NCBI GenBank assembly: GCA_964526635.1
Contig: CAZGLR010000005.1
Coordinates: 1 to 63,682 of the forward strand
DNA from: CAZGLR01 sp964526635
Lineage (GTDB): Bacteria; Zixibacteria; MSB-5A5; GN15; JAAZOE01
Reading direction: 5' to 3'
DNA: 63,682 bases
Shown here: piece after piece, positions 17,101 to 25,983 of the stretch
How the letters are laid out: every line of letters starts with the position of its first letter
Position numbering within the stretch: position 1 is the stretch's first letter
Program-made: the position numbers and the translations under genes
The notes under the pieces: model-generated
Database searches by the model: none
Told to the model about the DNA's origin: nothing
The model's input: only the letters and a program-made list of their open reading frames with translations

Positions 17101-17746
17101 GCATCCCCCCCTTGTTCAGATGACGGCGAAGGTCTCGTTCGGCGATCAACCCGTGGCGCACGACTTCGATATCATCATCATGCACCCGCACCACGGTCGA
17201 TGGAATTTTTGTGCGCAAGGGACCACAATCGATATACAGAGAGACATCGTCGCCGAACGTTTCCTTGATTCTATTTACCTCGGGCGGTGTCAGGTTGCCG
17301 CTGAGGTTGGCCGAAGTGGCGGTGACCGGAAAAGGCAAACGGTTCATCAGGGTATAGACGATGGGGGATGACGAAATCCGAACCCCGAAACCATGGTTGG
17401 ATGCAAAGTCGTTGCAGACAACACATTGATTTGCTTTAGGCGGCAGCACCATCGTCAACGGCCCCGGCAAAAAAAGTTCGGCCAGGGTGTGCGCGATATC
17501 GTTCACCATACAAAACCGCCCGGCCATCACCATGTCCTTGACGAACAGGGCCGATTTCACGGCCTGATTACGGCGCTTGACACTCGATATGATCTCCATA
17601 GAGTCATCGCGATCGGCACGCAGACAAAGGCCATATTGAGTCTCGGTGGGAATAACAACGATCTTCCCTGCTTCCAGTTCGTCTGCAATTTCAGCAATGA
17701 CTGCTGGATCGGGATTTCCGGCATCGCAACGAATCGTCGTACTCAC
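17087..17746 (-). CDS. L-threonylcarbamoyladenylate synthase
   Basis: A 219-residue TsaC/Sua5/YrdC-type enzyme. It makes threonylcarbamoyl-AMP from threonine, bicarbonate and ATP, the first step of the universal tRNA modification t6A37. Diagnostic segments are GKIVVIPTETQYGLCLRADR, IISSVKRRNQAVKSALFVKD, LFLPGPLTMVLPPK and FPVTATSANLSGNLTPPEV. It is the short form without the Sua5 C-terminal domain. The GTG start overlaps the lipoprotein stop (GTGA). Confidence 0.93.
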   Translation of the reverse strand: MSTTIRCDAGNPDPAVIAEIADELEAGKIVVIPTETQYGLCLRADRDDSMEIISSVKRRNQAVKSALFVKDMVMAGRFCMVNDIAHTLAELFLPGPLTMVLPPKANQCVVCNDFASNHGFGVRISSSPIVYTLMNRLPFPVTATSANLSGNLTPPEVNRIKETFGDDVSLYIDCGPLRTKIPSTVVRVHDDDIEVVRHGLIAERDLRRHLNKGGMHGGF

Positions 17747-18366
17747 CGTGGCTCCTCTATCTGTTGTGTATCGGTCGGGTCAGTTGGTAGAGCACCGGCG
17801 CTGTCGGCCGGCAGGAGAGGATCATCGCCCAGCTCGAATTCAGGAGCCTGGCGCACATCCAGCAAAACACGCGCCACCCAGGCGTTGCGATAGCCTATCG
17901 TCCGTATTTCGGAAATCATCGCTTCGGCTTCCGCCCGGTCGACGAAATCCCCGACGCGCAACTTGTAATAGGGTACTTCATAGTCAAGATGCACCGGGAT
18001 ATTGAAGATTTCTTCGGCGATAGCCCGTTCGCGATTGGCTTCATTGTAGAGTCGCGAGGTGAAAATCTGGACACGGAAGACTTCAGTCGGCATCGCGGTA
18101 TCCATCTCGATACCAAAATCACCACCACCGCTCGGACGCGGTGCAATCAGTGAATCGCCGATATCAGGAAGCGCCGAAACATGAATCGGATAGACTTCAG
18201 GGATAACCTGGCGGTCTGTCGGCGTCGCCAGGGGATCGAACACCGGGCCGGCCGGTTCAACTTCTTCGGTCGGCGGCTCGGCTGTTTGTTTGGCGCCGCA
18301 ACCGCCAAGGATGATCACGGCCAGTAGAAAGAGTACCGGAAGAATGAGATGGCGCAGGTATGTCAT
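17743..18366 (-). CDS. SPOR-domain lipoprotein
   Basis: A 207-residue protein from the ATG at 18366, which overlaps the manC stop by one base (TGATG). The signal peptide ends in a lipobox (IILGGC, Cys23), so it is a predicted lipoprotein. A Pro/Glu-rich linker leads to a SPOR-like domain at about 105-180: FRVQIFTSRLYNEANRERAI, YEVPYYKLRVGDFVDRAEAE and IGYRNAWVAR. SPOR domains bind denuded peptidoglycan at division sites. The acidic C-terminal extension (PLLPADSAGALPTDPTD) is unexplained. An N-terminally longer form is possible but would bury the lipobox. Confidence 0.85.
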   Translation of the reverse strand: MTYLRHLILPVLFLLAVIILGGCGAKQTAEPPTEEVEPAGPVFDPLATPTDRQVIPEVYPIHVSALPDIGDSLIAPRPSGGGDFGIEMDTAMPTEVFRVQIFTSRLYNEANRERAIAEEIFNIPVHLDYEVPYYKLRVGDFVDRAEAEAMISEIRTIGYRNAWVARVLLDVRQAPEFELGDDPLLPADSAGALPTDPTDTQQIEEPR

Positions 18367-19445
18367 CACAGAAATTTTTTCCATCGTTCTGTCTCACTGA
18401 TTTTGGTCAGCATTTCTTTCAGTTGTCCCAGTTTTGTTTTGTGAGCAACCAGCACGACGTCGCCAACCTTGGCCACCACCAGATCTGATACACCCATTGT
18501 CGCAATCAGGCCGTCACCGGCATTATAGATAGTCGATTCATAGGCATCAAGCGTAACAGCATCGCCGACAATAACATTATTGTCACGATCACTGTCCATG
18601 AAGCGTTCGAGAGACAACCAGCTGCCGACATCATCCCAGATGAAATCGGCTTTAAGCACGAGGACGTTGTCCGCCTCTTCCAGAACCGCATAGTCGATTG
18701 AAATCGGTTCTGCTTCTTTATACAACCTGAGACGGGCTTTGGGTTCTTTATCGGTCCCGATTGTCGGAGCGTATTCCATCAGCAGGTCATACATTTCCTC
18801 CTGATGTTTTTTCAATGCCTCCAGAATCGTATCAACCGTCCAGATGAACATCCCGCTGTTCCACAGATACCGCCCGCTGTGATAGTACTGCTGCGCCACC
18901 GTCGGGCGCGGCTTTTCCCTGAAGGCATTGACGCGACAGACTGTCACATGATCGACCTCCCAGGCATCCTCGGTCAATTCGATGTAACCATAGCCTGTTT
19001 CGGCCCGGGTCGGGACAATCCCGATCGTTACCAGGCTTTGATTCTCGACCGCGACACGGGTACCGGACTTAATCACCGAGACCAGTTTTGTCACCGGTTC
19101 GATAAGATGATCGGCAGAAAGAACAACCATGATCGCTTCGGGATCACGGTGTTTCAGGTTAACCGCGGTATAGCCGATGGCCAGACAGGTATTGCGGCCG
19201 AATGGCTCGGTGAGAATATTGGTGTTTTCTATGCCGTCGCAGGTATCGACAATAGCCTGCTGGATGTTTTCGCCGGATACAATAGTGATTCGCTCCGGTG
19301 GAATAAACGATGAAATCCGATCGATCGTCATATCCAGCATACTTCGATCAGTAATAATCGGTAAAAGCTGTTTCGGCCGATTTTCACTGGACATCGGCCA
19401 GAATCGTTCACCTTTGCCACCGGCCATGATAACGCCAAAAATCAA
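18366..19445 (-). CDS. manC: mannose-1-phosphate guanylyltransferase
   Basis: A 359-residue enzyme that makes GDP-mannose from mannose-1-phosphate and GTP for surface polysaccharides. The nucleotidyltransferase signature GVIMAGGKGERFWPMS is at the N-terminus, followed by NRPKQLLPI, LSADHLIEP, EKPRPTVAQQYY, WNSGMFIW and DDVGSWLSLERFM. It is the monofunctional form, lacking the isomerase domain of long AlgA/ManC proteins. The start is TTG at 19445 with AGGGAGA upstream. A strong promoter lies 45 bp upstream, so manC appears to begin the long minus-strand transcript. Confidence 0.93.
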   Translation of the reverse strand: MIFGVIMAGGKGERFWPMSSENRPKQLLPIITDRSMLDMTIDRISSFIPPERITIVSGENIQQAIVDTCDGIENTNILTEPFGRNTCLAIGYTAVNLKHRDPEAIMVVLSADHLIEPVTKLVSVIKSGTRVAVENQSLVTIGIVPTRAETGYGYIELTEDAWEVDHVTVCRVNAFREKPRPTVAQQYYHSGRYLWNSGMFIWTVDTILEALKKHQEEMYDLLMEYAPTIGTDKEPKARLRLYKEAEPISIDYAVLEEADNVLVLKADFIWDDVGSWLSLERFMDSDRDNNVIVGDAVTLDAYESTIYNAGDGLIATMGVSDLVVAKVGDVVLVAHKTKLGQLKEMLTKISETERWKKFL

Positions 19446-19489
19446 AGCGGGATCTCCCTGTTAAACACCATAGAATACGGTAAGTTATG

Positions 19490-19518
19490 ATAATACGGAC
19501 GGGTAAATGTCAAGTCAA
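19490..19518 (-). promoter_or_regulatory. sigma-70-type promoter for manC and the downstream gene run
   Basis: On the minus strand TTGACT (19518-19513) and TATTAT (19495-19490) are separated by exactly 17 bp and lie 45 bp before the manC TTG start. It is one of the best consensus matches in the window and falls in the only sizeable gap between nnr and manC. Confidence 0.6.
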
Positions 19519-19591
19519 GAACTCTTTGGCGCAGGGCGAATTCTGGTTATGAAAACCACAAGCTCATGCCCGGTGGGGGGAAAGAATAAGC

Positions 19592-21148
19592 TCAGTACTC
19601 GCCGCCTGCTTCCAGCGCGTCAAAGACCGCCGGCAGATACTCCAGCAGATCGGTGGCAATCAGCGACCGGGGATGAATATCACCAATCGCCAGATCACCG
19701 GCCAGGCCATGGATATACACCCCGCATACTGCCGCCTCAAGCGGCGATAACTCCATACCCAGCAGGGCCACCAGAATACCGGTGAGAATATCGCCGCTTC
19801 CTCCGGTCGCCATGCCCCAGTTACCGGTCGGATTGAGATAAACATCTCCCTCGGGCGACCCGACCAGTGTGGGTGATCCCTTGAGGACGATAACCGAGTT
19901 GAACTTACGGCACCATTCCCGCAGCAGATCATAGTTTTCAATCGGATTTTCCGATGGCATTACTCCCGTCAACCGTTTGAATTCACCCGGGTGCGGTGTC
20001 AGGATCAGGGGACCATGTTCGATTAAAAGCGGGGAATCGTCGCCGGCCAGATTGTTGAGACCATCGGCATCGATTACAGCCGGTACAGTCAAATCAGGCA
20101 GCAGCCGACGGATCAACTCGCGGGTTTCATGATGCTGTCCGATGCCCGGCCCGATAGCGGCAGCGTCGCGCTCCTTGAGAGCTGTCATGACAGCGCCTTT
20201 GGCCCGTACCGCAAACACCGCCTTTTGCCGTATTTCCGGCAATGGCAACGACATGACCGGGATGAGATGTGATTCATAGATCGAATTCAACGATTCCGGA
20301 ACACCAACTGTCACCAATCCCGAACCGGTACGGGCGGCAGCCATACCGGCCATCACTCCGGCTCCGGTCATTCCGGGGGAACCGGTTAAAATAAAGGTTT
20401 TGCCATAATCGCCCTTGTGGCCATCGGGTATCGGTGACGGCAATAAAAATGAGACTGTTTCGCCGGTGATGAGAAAGGTCGAGATGTTGAAGTGTTCTTC
20501 AACTTCGAGTGGGATACCGATGGGAATCACTGTCACGACTCCGGCCAGTTCGCGGCCGGGTGAGACAAACAGGCCCGGCTTCGGCAGCGCCAGGGTGGCG
20601 GTATAGTCGGCCTCGATGACATCGCCCTCAGCCTGCCCCGTGGAAACATCGAGTCCGGAGGGAGCATCGACAGCAACGACCAGCGCACCGCTGTCATTGA
20701 CAGCTTCGATGACCGGAGCGGTGATGCCGCGAGGAGCACCGGAAAAGCCGGTGCCGAAAACAGCATCGATGATAATATCATAAATTATCAGTTCCGGCAG
20801 GGGATTATCCTCGGCAAGCTCAGTAACCGGGATGTTTAGATCGCGAATGCGATTGTAATTGATCAGGCAGTCTGCAGAGAGTTTTTTACTCGATCCGGTC
20901 AAAAAGAAATCGACATCCTCGCCATGCTCGACCAGATAGCGTCCGACCACGAAACCATCGCCGCCATTATTGCCCCGTCCACAGATTATAGCAATACGCG
21001 GCGCCTCGAAACGGTACATAACTGTTTCGAGAATGTAATTAAAAATTCCCCGCCCGGCATTTTCCATCAAGTCGAGCGAGGGAGTGTTTTCATCATTAAT
21101 CGCGCGGGCGTCGATATCCCGCATCACGTGCGCGTCTACTAACCTCAT
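19592..21148 (-). CDS. nnr: bifunctional NAD(P)H-hydrate epimerase / ADP-dependent NAD(P)H-hydrate dehydratase
   Basis: A 518-residue YjeF-type repair enzyme that restores damaged NAD(P)H. Residues 1-215 are the epimerase (GRGNNGGDGFVVGRYLVEHG, DAVFGTGFSGAPRG, VAVDAPSGLDVSTG). Residues 225-515 are the ADP-dependent dehydratase (GKTFILTGSPGMTGAGVMAG, GPGIGQHHETRELI, ADGLNNLA, LTPHPGEFKRL, ATGGSGDILTGILVALL, CGVYIHGLAGDLA). The ATG overlaps the lon stop by 4 bp, an unusual pairing that links two housekeeping quality-control functions. Confidence 0.95.
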   Translation of the reverse strand: MRLVDAHVMRDIDARAINDENTPSLDLMENAGRGIFNYILETVMYRFEAPRIAIICGRGNNGGDGFVVGRYLVEHGEDVDFFLTGSSKKLSADCLINYNRIRDLNIPVTELAEDNPLPELIIYDIIIDAVFGTGFSGAPRGITAPVIEAVNDSGALVVAVDAPSGLDVSTGQAEGDVIEADYTATLALPKPGLFVSPGRELAGVVTVIPIGIPLEVEEHFNISTFLITGETVSFLLPSPIPDGHKGDYGKTFILTGSPGMTGAGVMAGMAAARTGSGLVTVGVPESLNSIYESHLIPVMSLPLPEIRQKAVFAVRAKGAVMTALKERDAAAIGPGIGQHHETRELIRRLLPDLTVPAVIDADGLNNLAGDDSPLLIEHGPLILTPHPGEFKRLTGVMPSENPIENYDLLREWCRKFNSVIVLKGSPTLVGSPEGDVYLNPTGNWGMATGGSGDILTGILVALLGMELSPLEAAVCGVYIHGLAGDLAIGDIHPRSLIATDLLEYLPAVFDALEAGGEY

Positions 21149-23502
21149 GTGCCTTTTTTCGCCGGTTCAAGACAGAATTTCACGACATCCCAGGCGTTGT
21201 TATAGTGCTTAATCGTCAGCGCCTTTTTGATTTCAGGCGGGATGTCGACCAGGTCCTTGCGATTTTCTTCCGGGAGTATAACAGTTTTCATTCCATATCG
21301 ATAAGCCGCCAGCAGTTTTTCCTTGAGGCCGCCGATCGGCAGTATTTGTCCCCGCAGGGTGATTTCGCCGGTCATGGCGATTTTGTCCTTTATGGGCCGG
21401 TTGGTGCACAGCGAGGCAATCGTCACAGCCAGGGCAATACCGGCCGAGGGGCCGTCTTTAGGCGTTGCGCCCGACGGCACATGTACATGCAGTTCATGGG
21501 TATCGAAATAATTTTCTGCGATTTTCAACTTTTTCGACACCGAGCGCACGAATGATAAGGCCGCCTGGGCCGATTCTTTCATCACCTGGCCGAGATGACC
21601 GGTCAGAGTCAGCATCTTTTTCCCCGGCATGGCGGTCGCTTCAATCTTGAGCACCTCGCCGCCAAAGGCAGTCCAGGCCAGACCGGCGACTTCACCGATG
21701 CGTTCGGTGCCAAAACGGGCGCCGAGAGTGAATTTGGCCGGCCCCAAAAGCCTGGGCAGATTACGAGCGCCGATTGTTTCCTTCTTCTTCTGGCCGCCGG
21801 CAACCTTGGCGGCAACCTTGCGGCAGACATTGGCCAGTTCGCGCTCGAGATTGCGCAATCCCGCTTCACGAGTATATTCATCGATAATTTTGGAAATTGC
21901 TTCCTTGCGAATCAGCAGATGCGATGATTTCAGGCCATGGTTTTCCATCTGTTTGGGCAGCAGATGCCGTCGGGCAATCGCCAGCTTTTCCATATCAGTA
22001 TAGCCGGGGATGCGGAGGACTTCCATACGATCCAGTAATACATGAGGAATCGGTTCCAGCATATTGGCGGTCGTGATGAACATCACTTTAGAAAGATCGA
22101 AATCAACTTCCAGATAATGATCAGAGAAGCTGTTGTTCTGTTCGGGATCGAGTACTTCCAGAAGCGCTGAGGCCGGATCACCACGGAAATCGGAACCGAG
22201 TTTGTCGATTTCATCGAGCATGAAGACCGGATTATTGGCGCCGGCCCGTTTGAGAGCCTGAATTATCCGTCCCGGCATCGAACCGATATAGGTTCGGCGA
22301 TGGCCACGAATTTCGGCTTCGTCACGCATGCCACCCAGTGACAGGCGGTAAAACTCCCGCCCCATGGCGCGGGCGACCGAACGGCCCAGCGATGTCTTGC
22401 CGACACCCGGCGGACCGACGAAACAAAGAATCGGCCCTTTGATATCGGGATTCAACTGGCGCACCGCCAGAAATTCTATGATGCGGTCTTTGACTTTGGC
22501 GAGATTGTAATGATCCTCATCAAGAATTTTGCGTGCCTTTTTGACATCGAGCATATCCTCGGTGGATTTTTGCCACGGCAACGACACCAGCCAGTCGAGA
22601 TAGGTACGGCTGACAGTATACTCGGCCGACGATGGATTCATCTCCATCAACCGCTCGAGTTCCTTGTCGGCCGCCTTACGCGCCTGTTCGGTCAAATTCG
22701 CGGCTTCGATCTGAGTACGGAAATCGGCGATTTCAGGCCGTGCCTCGTTTTCGCCAAGTTCGCGCTGGATAGCCTTTATCTGCTCGCGGAGAATATACTC
22801 ACGCTGAGTCTTGCCCAGTTCATTGGCCGCTTCAGTCTGAATCTTTTTGGAGAGTTCCAGCACTTCCATCTCACGATTGAGGTGGCCGAGGATAATCTGC
22901 ATTCGCTTGACGACATCCGGTTCGGCGATCAATTTCTGCTTTTCATTGATCGTGATATTCATGTTCGATGCAATCAGATCAGCCAGTTGACCGGGTGTAT
23001 CCTGATTGATCGCGGAGACGTAAAATTCTTCGGAGAGGTAGGGCGCCAGTTCCACCAGATGCTTCAACTGCTCAAGCAGATTGCGCTGCAAAGCTTCGGA
23101 TTTGACCGTCCGATTAAAGACCTCTTTGACCTCCCGCACCCGGGCAACCATGTATGGCTCGGTACTGACGACATTATCGATTTTTATACGCGCCAGGCCC
23201 TGGACCAGAAAACGCACGGAACCATCGGGAAAACGAAGCATTTTGAGGATGTTCCCGGCTGTCCCGGTCCAGTGAATATCATCGAATCCCGGGGACGAGT
23301 CGTTGTGATCCCTGGCGCAAAAGATGCCGATCGTCTTACCCTGCATCAGGGCTTCATCTATGAGCTGGGTATGCTTTTTTTCCGATATGACAAGCGGTAC
23401 AACCAGATAAGGAAATATCGCCACACCCTTGACCGGCAGGATGGGCATTTCATTCGGCAGTACCGGGGTTTCTATTTTTTCACCCGGGATAGTTATCTCC
23501 AC
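21145..23502 (-). CDS. lon: ATP-dependent protease Lon
   Basis: A 785-residue LonA protease that degrades damaged and regulatory proteins in the cytoplasm. It has an N-terminal substrate-binding LON domain (MPILPVKGVAIFPYLVVPLV), a helical linker and an AAA+ module (GPPGVGKTSL near 360, VFMLDEIDKLGSDFRGDPAS near 425). The peptidase has the catalytic serine in PKDGPSAG near 683 and the lysine in GGLKEKLLAA near 726. All catalytic residues are intact. The start is GTG with AAGGAG six bases upstream. No CIRCE-like element was seen upstream. Confidence 0.97.
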   Translation of the reverse strand: MEITIPGEKIETPVLPNEMPILPVKGVAIFPYLVVPLVISEKKHTQLIDEALMQGKTIGIFCARDHNDSSPGFDDIHWTGTAGNILKMLRFPDGSVRFLVQGLARIKIDNVVSTEPYMVARVREVKEVFNRTVKSEALQRNLLEQLKHLVELAPYLSEEFYVSAINQDTPGQLADLIASNMNITINEKQKLIAEPDVVKRMQIILGHLNREMEVLELSKKIQTEAANELGKTQREYILREQIKAIQRELGENEARPEIADFRTQIEAANLTEQARKAADKELERLMEMNPSSAEYTVSRTYLDWLVSLPWQKSTEDMLDVKKARKILDEDHYNLAKVKDRIIEFLAVRQLNPDIKGPILCFVGPPGVGKTSLGRSVARAMGREFYRLSLGGMRDEAEIRGHRRTYIGSMPGRIIQALKRAGANNPVFMLDEIDKLGSDFRGDPASALLEVLDPEQNNSFSDHYLEVDFDLSKVMFITTANMLEPIPHVLLDRMEVLRIPGYTDMEKLAIARRHLLPKQMENHGLKSSHLLIRKEAISKIIDEYTREAGLRNLERELANVCRKVAAKVAGGQKKKETIGARNLPRLLGPAKFTLGARFGTERIGEVAGLAWTAFGGEVLKIEATAMPGKKMLTLTGHLGQVMKESAQAALSFVRSVSKKLKIAENYFDTHELHVHVPSGATPKDGPSAGIALAVTIASLCTNRPIKDKIAMTGEITLRGQILPIGGLKEKLLAAYRYGMKTVILPEENRKDLVDIPPEIKKALTIKHYNNAWDVVKFCLEPAKKGT

Positions 23503-23814
23503 ATTATCTCCTTAACGACCCACGATAGTGACGTCCCTGCTGGCCGGAGTCTAACCAAAATCAGGGTCAATAGCAATTTGAAAAGAGCCGGTACGACTGC
23601 CATATTGTGTAACTTGGTATCGTCGATTTTGTTCCATGTGAACAATTTCGCTCCATGACAGTTACTAACTATATCGGTTCGATGCCGACAGAGCTTAGTT
23701 TTTGTCAACTCGAACCGGGCGTTGAGGATATACACAATTAACTTGACTTTTCGGCCCATTTGCGTAAGCTAACGGGAGTGAAAAAGTGAGATTGGAAGAA
23801 GGAGACCAACGGCA
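23503..23814. promoter_or_regulatory. divergent lon/ferritin intergenic region with an inverted repeat
   Basis: This 312-bp spacer separates divergent lon and the ferritin-like genes and must hold both promoters. An inverted repeat TTGTTC-CATGT-GAACAA lies at 23629-23645 with perfect 6-bp arms, suggestive of a dimeric regulator site. For the ferritin genes TTGACT sits at 23744, but the -10 candidate is weak. GAAGGAGACC is the ribosome-binding site of the first ferritin-like gene. Confidence 0.35.
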
Positions 23815-24021
23815 ATGCTTGATTCTACCGACGATCCCATCGATGCCCTGAAACTGGCTATCAAACGCGAAGAAGCGGCCTATGAGTTTTACATGAGGCA
23901 TGCCAAGCTCTTCAAGAATGAAGCCACCCGCAAAATGTTCGAAGAGCTGGCCAATGAGGAAATCAAACACAAAGAAAAACTCATGGCCGAACTCGACAAT
24001 AACTACCTGTACGAAATGTAG
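23815..24021 (+). CDS. half-length ferritin-like (rubrerythrin-family) protein
   Basis: A 68-residue protein with two predicted helices: DALKLAIKREEAAYEFYMRH and KMFEELANEEIKHKEKLMAE. The ExxY and EExxH patterns are those of one half of a ferritin-like four-helix bundle (rubrerythrin family, COG1633 style). Two copies could form one di-iron site, as in encapsulated ferritins, which are also half-bundles, though this is shorter and no encapsulin gene is present. AAGGAG precedes the ATG. It is 32 bp upstream of a full-length relative, so the two may work together in iron or peroxide handling. Confidence 0.8.
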   Translation: MLDSTDDPIDALKLAIKREEAAYEFYMRHAKLFKNEATRKMFEELANEEIKHKEKLMAELDNNYLYEM

Positions 24022-24053
24022 CATCGCCAACTCAATCATGAGGTACTGATCGC

Positions 24054-24536
24054 ATGGCAGAGCCAAATCCGAAAGTGCTGGAAGCACTCAACTACGGTAT
24101 CAAGTCCGAAGTCAAAAGCTACGTCTTCTATATGGAAGCAGCCAAAACCGTATCAAACAAGGAATTCCAGTCCACCCTGCTGCGACTGGCCGCCGAGGAA
24201 AAAGAACATTATCAGGTGCTCGAACGGCAGCATCATAACCTGATCACATCCGAGCAATGGGTCACGTACAACGATATTTTGAAAGAACCCGGTCTGCCGG
24301 AAATCGACGAAAGCATGGCCCATATTCACCAGGATCTGGTCGATCAGGTGCGCAATGCCGCCGATCAACGGGAGATTCTTGATATCGCGCTCGATCTCGA
24401 AAAACACGCCCGCGATATATTCCTGAGCGCACTCGATGATGTCACCGATCCGGAACAACGCAAGACATTCCAGTACCTGGCAAAATTTGAAGAGGGCCAT
24501 GTTCGCATCATTCAGGGGATGATCGACAGGCTGTAA
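24054..24536 (+). CDS. ferritin-like protein, rubrerythrin family without rubredoxin domain
   Basis: A 160-residue four-helix di-iron protein. Ligand-type residues occur in EALNYGIKSEVKSYVFYMEA, LAAEEKEHYQVLERQ, ALDLEKHARDIFLSAL and LAKFEEGHVRIIQGM, which give two ExxH motifs plus the first- and third-helix glutamates. There is no C-terminal CxxC rubredoxin domain, unlike classical rubrerythrin. Family members act in peroxide reduction or iron oxidation. It follows the half-length ferritin gene and probably shares its promoter. Confidence 0.9.
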   Translation: MAEPNPKVLEALNYGIKSEVKSYVFYMEAAKTVSNKEFQSTLLRLAAEEKEHYQVLERQHHNLITSEQWVTYNDILKEPGLPEIDESMAHIHQDLVDQVRNAADQREILDIALDLEKHARDIFLSALDDVTDPEQRKTFQYLAKFEEGHVRIIQGMIDRL

Positions 24537-24578
24537 TCTGCCGGTGGCCGTGGCTTCACATATTAAAATGGATATTTC

Positions 24579-25754
24579 ATGGCGCGGGATATCCCGCGCC
24601 GATACCGCATGCCTTCATCACATCTGACCTGGATAGAAATCAACCGGTCGGCGTTTCTGGGAAATCTGTCCGCCCTGCGCCGCCTGGTCGGACCGGATGT
24701 CGCCGTGGCTGCCGCCGTCAAGGCCAACGCCTATGGTCACGGTCTCCATGAAATTGTTTCGATTTTAAGCACGGTCGGCTGCGAATACCTGGCTGTGCAC
24801 TCGATCGCCGAGGCCGAGGCCGCACGGAAAGCAGGATGGTCCCGGCGCATCATGCTGGTCGGCCCGGTATTACCTGACCATATCAACGCTGTGATCCGCC
24901 TTGATCTTGAACCAACGATTTTTGATCCATCCATTATCACGTCCCTGGGCCGTCAGAGCCGTAAAACCGGCATCCCGACGCGGATTCACCTTAAACTCGA
25001 GACCGGAACAAATCGACAGGGCATGGATAAGCCCACCCTGGCCAAAGCGATTGATCGACTGAGAAAGTATCCAGAATTACACATAGCCGGTCTCTCCACC
25101 CATTTTGCCAATATCGAAGATACAACCAATCACAGCTATGCCATGGCCCAGCTCAAACAGTTCACCTTGCTGACCGGGTATCTGAAAAAGAATAAAATCA
25201 AACCGGAGATGCGGCATACCGCCTGCAGCGCCGCAGTTCTTCTTTTTCCGGAAACTCACTTTGAATTGATTCGACCGGGGATTTCGCTCTATGGCTACTG
25301 GCCGTCGCGGGAAACCTATGTCTCCTATAAACTGAGCGGCGGTGAGAATAATATCCTGACACCTGCCCTGTCGCTGAAAAGCCGCATCACCCAGATCAAG
25401 ACTGTCGAGGCAGGATCATTCGTCGGCTATGGCTGCACCTACCGCACCGGGACTAAAGCAAAAATCGCCATTTTACCGATCGGATACTCCGATGGCCTCG
25501 ATCGGCGGCTTTCGAACATCGGCTATGTCCTGGTCAAAGGCGCCCGGGCGCCGCTTCGAGGCCGGGTGTGTATGAATGTCACAATGATCGACATAACCCA
25601 TATTCCCGGTGTGAGATTGTATGATACGGCCACGATACTGGGACGCGATGGCGACGAGATGATAACCGCCGATACGCATGGATCATGGTGCCATACAATC
25701 AATTATGATATTCTGGCGGGATTGTCGCCGCTTTTGCCGCGACAGATTTTGTAA
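24579..25754 (+). CDS. alr: alanine racemase
   Basis: A 391-residue PLP enzyme interconverting L- and D-alanine for peptidoglycan. The PLP lysine is in AAAVKANAYGHG (K48), and the second catalytic base, a tyrosine, is in FVGYGCTYRTG (about Y283). RMPIxY-type C-terminal motifs are also seen (LRGRVCMNVTMIDITHIPG). An internal ATG at 24609 (MPSSHLTWIEINRSAFLGNL) would give 381 residues and fits the usual family start better; neither start has a clear ribosome-binding site. It is separated from the ferritin gene by 42 bp. Confidence 0.95.
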   Translation: MARDIPRRYRMPSSHLTWIEINRSAFLGNLSALRRLVGPDVAVAAAVKANAYGHGLHEIVSILSTVGCEYLAVHSIAEAEAARKAGWSRRIMLVGPVLPDHINAVIRLDLEPTIFDPSIITSLGRQSRKTGIPTRIHLKLETGTNRQGMDKPTLAKAIDRLRKYPELHIAGLSTHFANIEDTTNHSYAMAQLKQFTLLTGYLKKNKIKPEMRHTACSAAVLLFPETHFELIRPGISLYGYWPSRETYVSYKLSGGENNILTPALSLKSRITQIKTVEAGSFVGYGCTYRTGTKAKIAILPIGYSDGLDRRLSNIGYVLVKGARAPLRGRVCMNVTMIDITHIPGVRLYDTATILGRDGDEMITADTHGSWCHTINYDILAGLSPLLPRQIL

Positions 25755-25935
25755 GACGCCGGGGCCGGGCAAGATGAAAATACTTTGTGAAGATTATAAC
25801 GATATTCATCGCCGCCACAGCCTAATTTGATCTACATAATAGAGTTATAATTTATTGCCCGGCAAGCGCTAACGAAAATAAAATATCCCTAAATGAAAAA
25901 AAGACTTGACGCCGTATAGAAATTTCCGCAATTTA

Positions 25936-25953
25936 TTGTGAAACTATTCACAT
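25936..25953. promoter_or_regulatory. Rex operator upstream of rex
   Basis: TTGTGAAACTATTCACAT matches the known Rex consensus TTGTGAANNNNTTCACAA at all fixed positions except the last base. It lies 30 bp before the rex ATG, downstream of a possible -35 TTGACG at 25906-25911. This indicates NADH-responsive autoregulation of rex, as described in other bacteria. Confidence 0.85.
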
Positions 25954-25983
25954 TCTGAAGCAAAAAAGAGCGTAGTAAGAATT

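Noticed and set aside
17771..17850. tRNA-like string TCAGTTGGTAGAGCACC
   Set aside because: It resembles a tRNA D-arm, but no acceptor stem or proper T-arm follows, and it lies inside the coding end of the SPOR lipoprotein gene.
22510..23658. 382-codon plus-strand frame opposite lon
   Set aside because: It lies antisense to the intact Lon sequence, has no ribosome-binding site and no recognisable motif.
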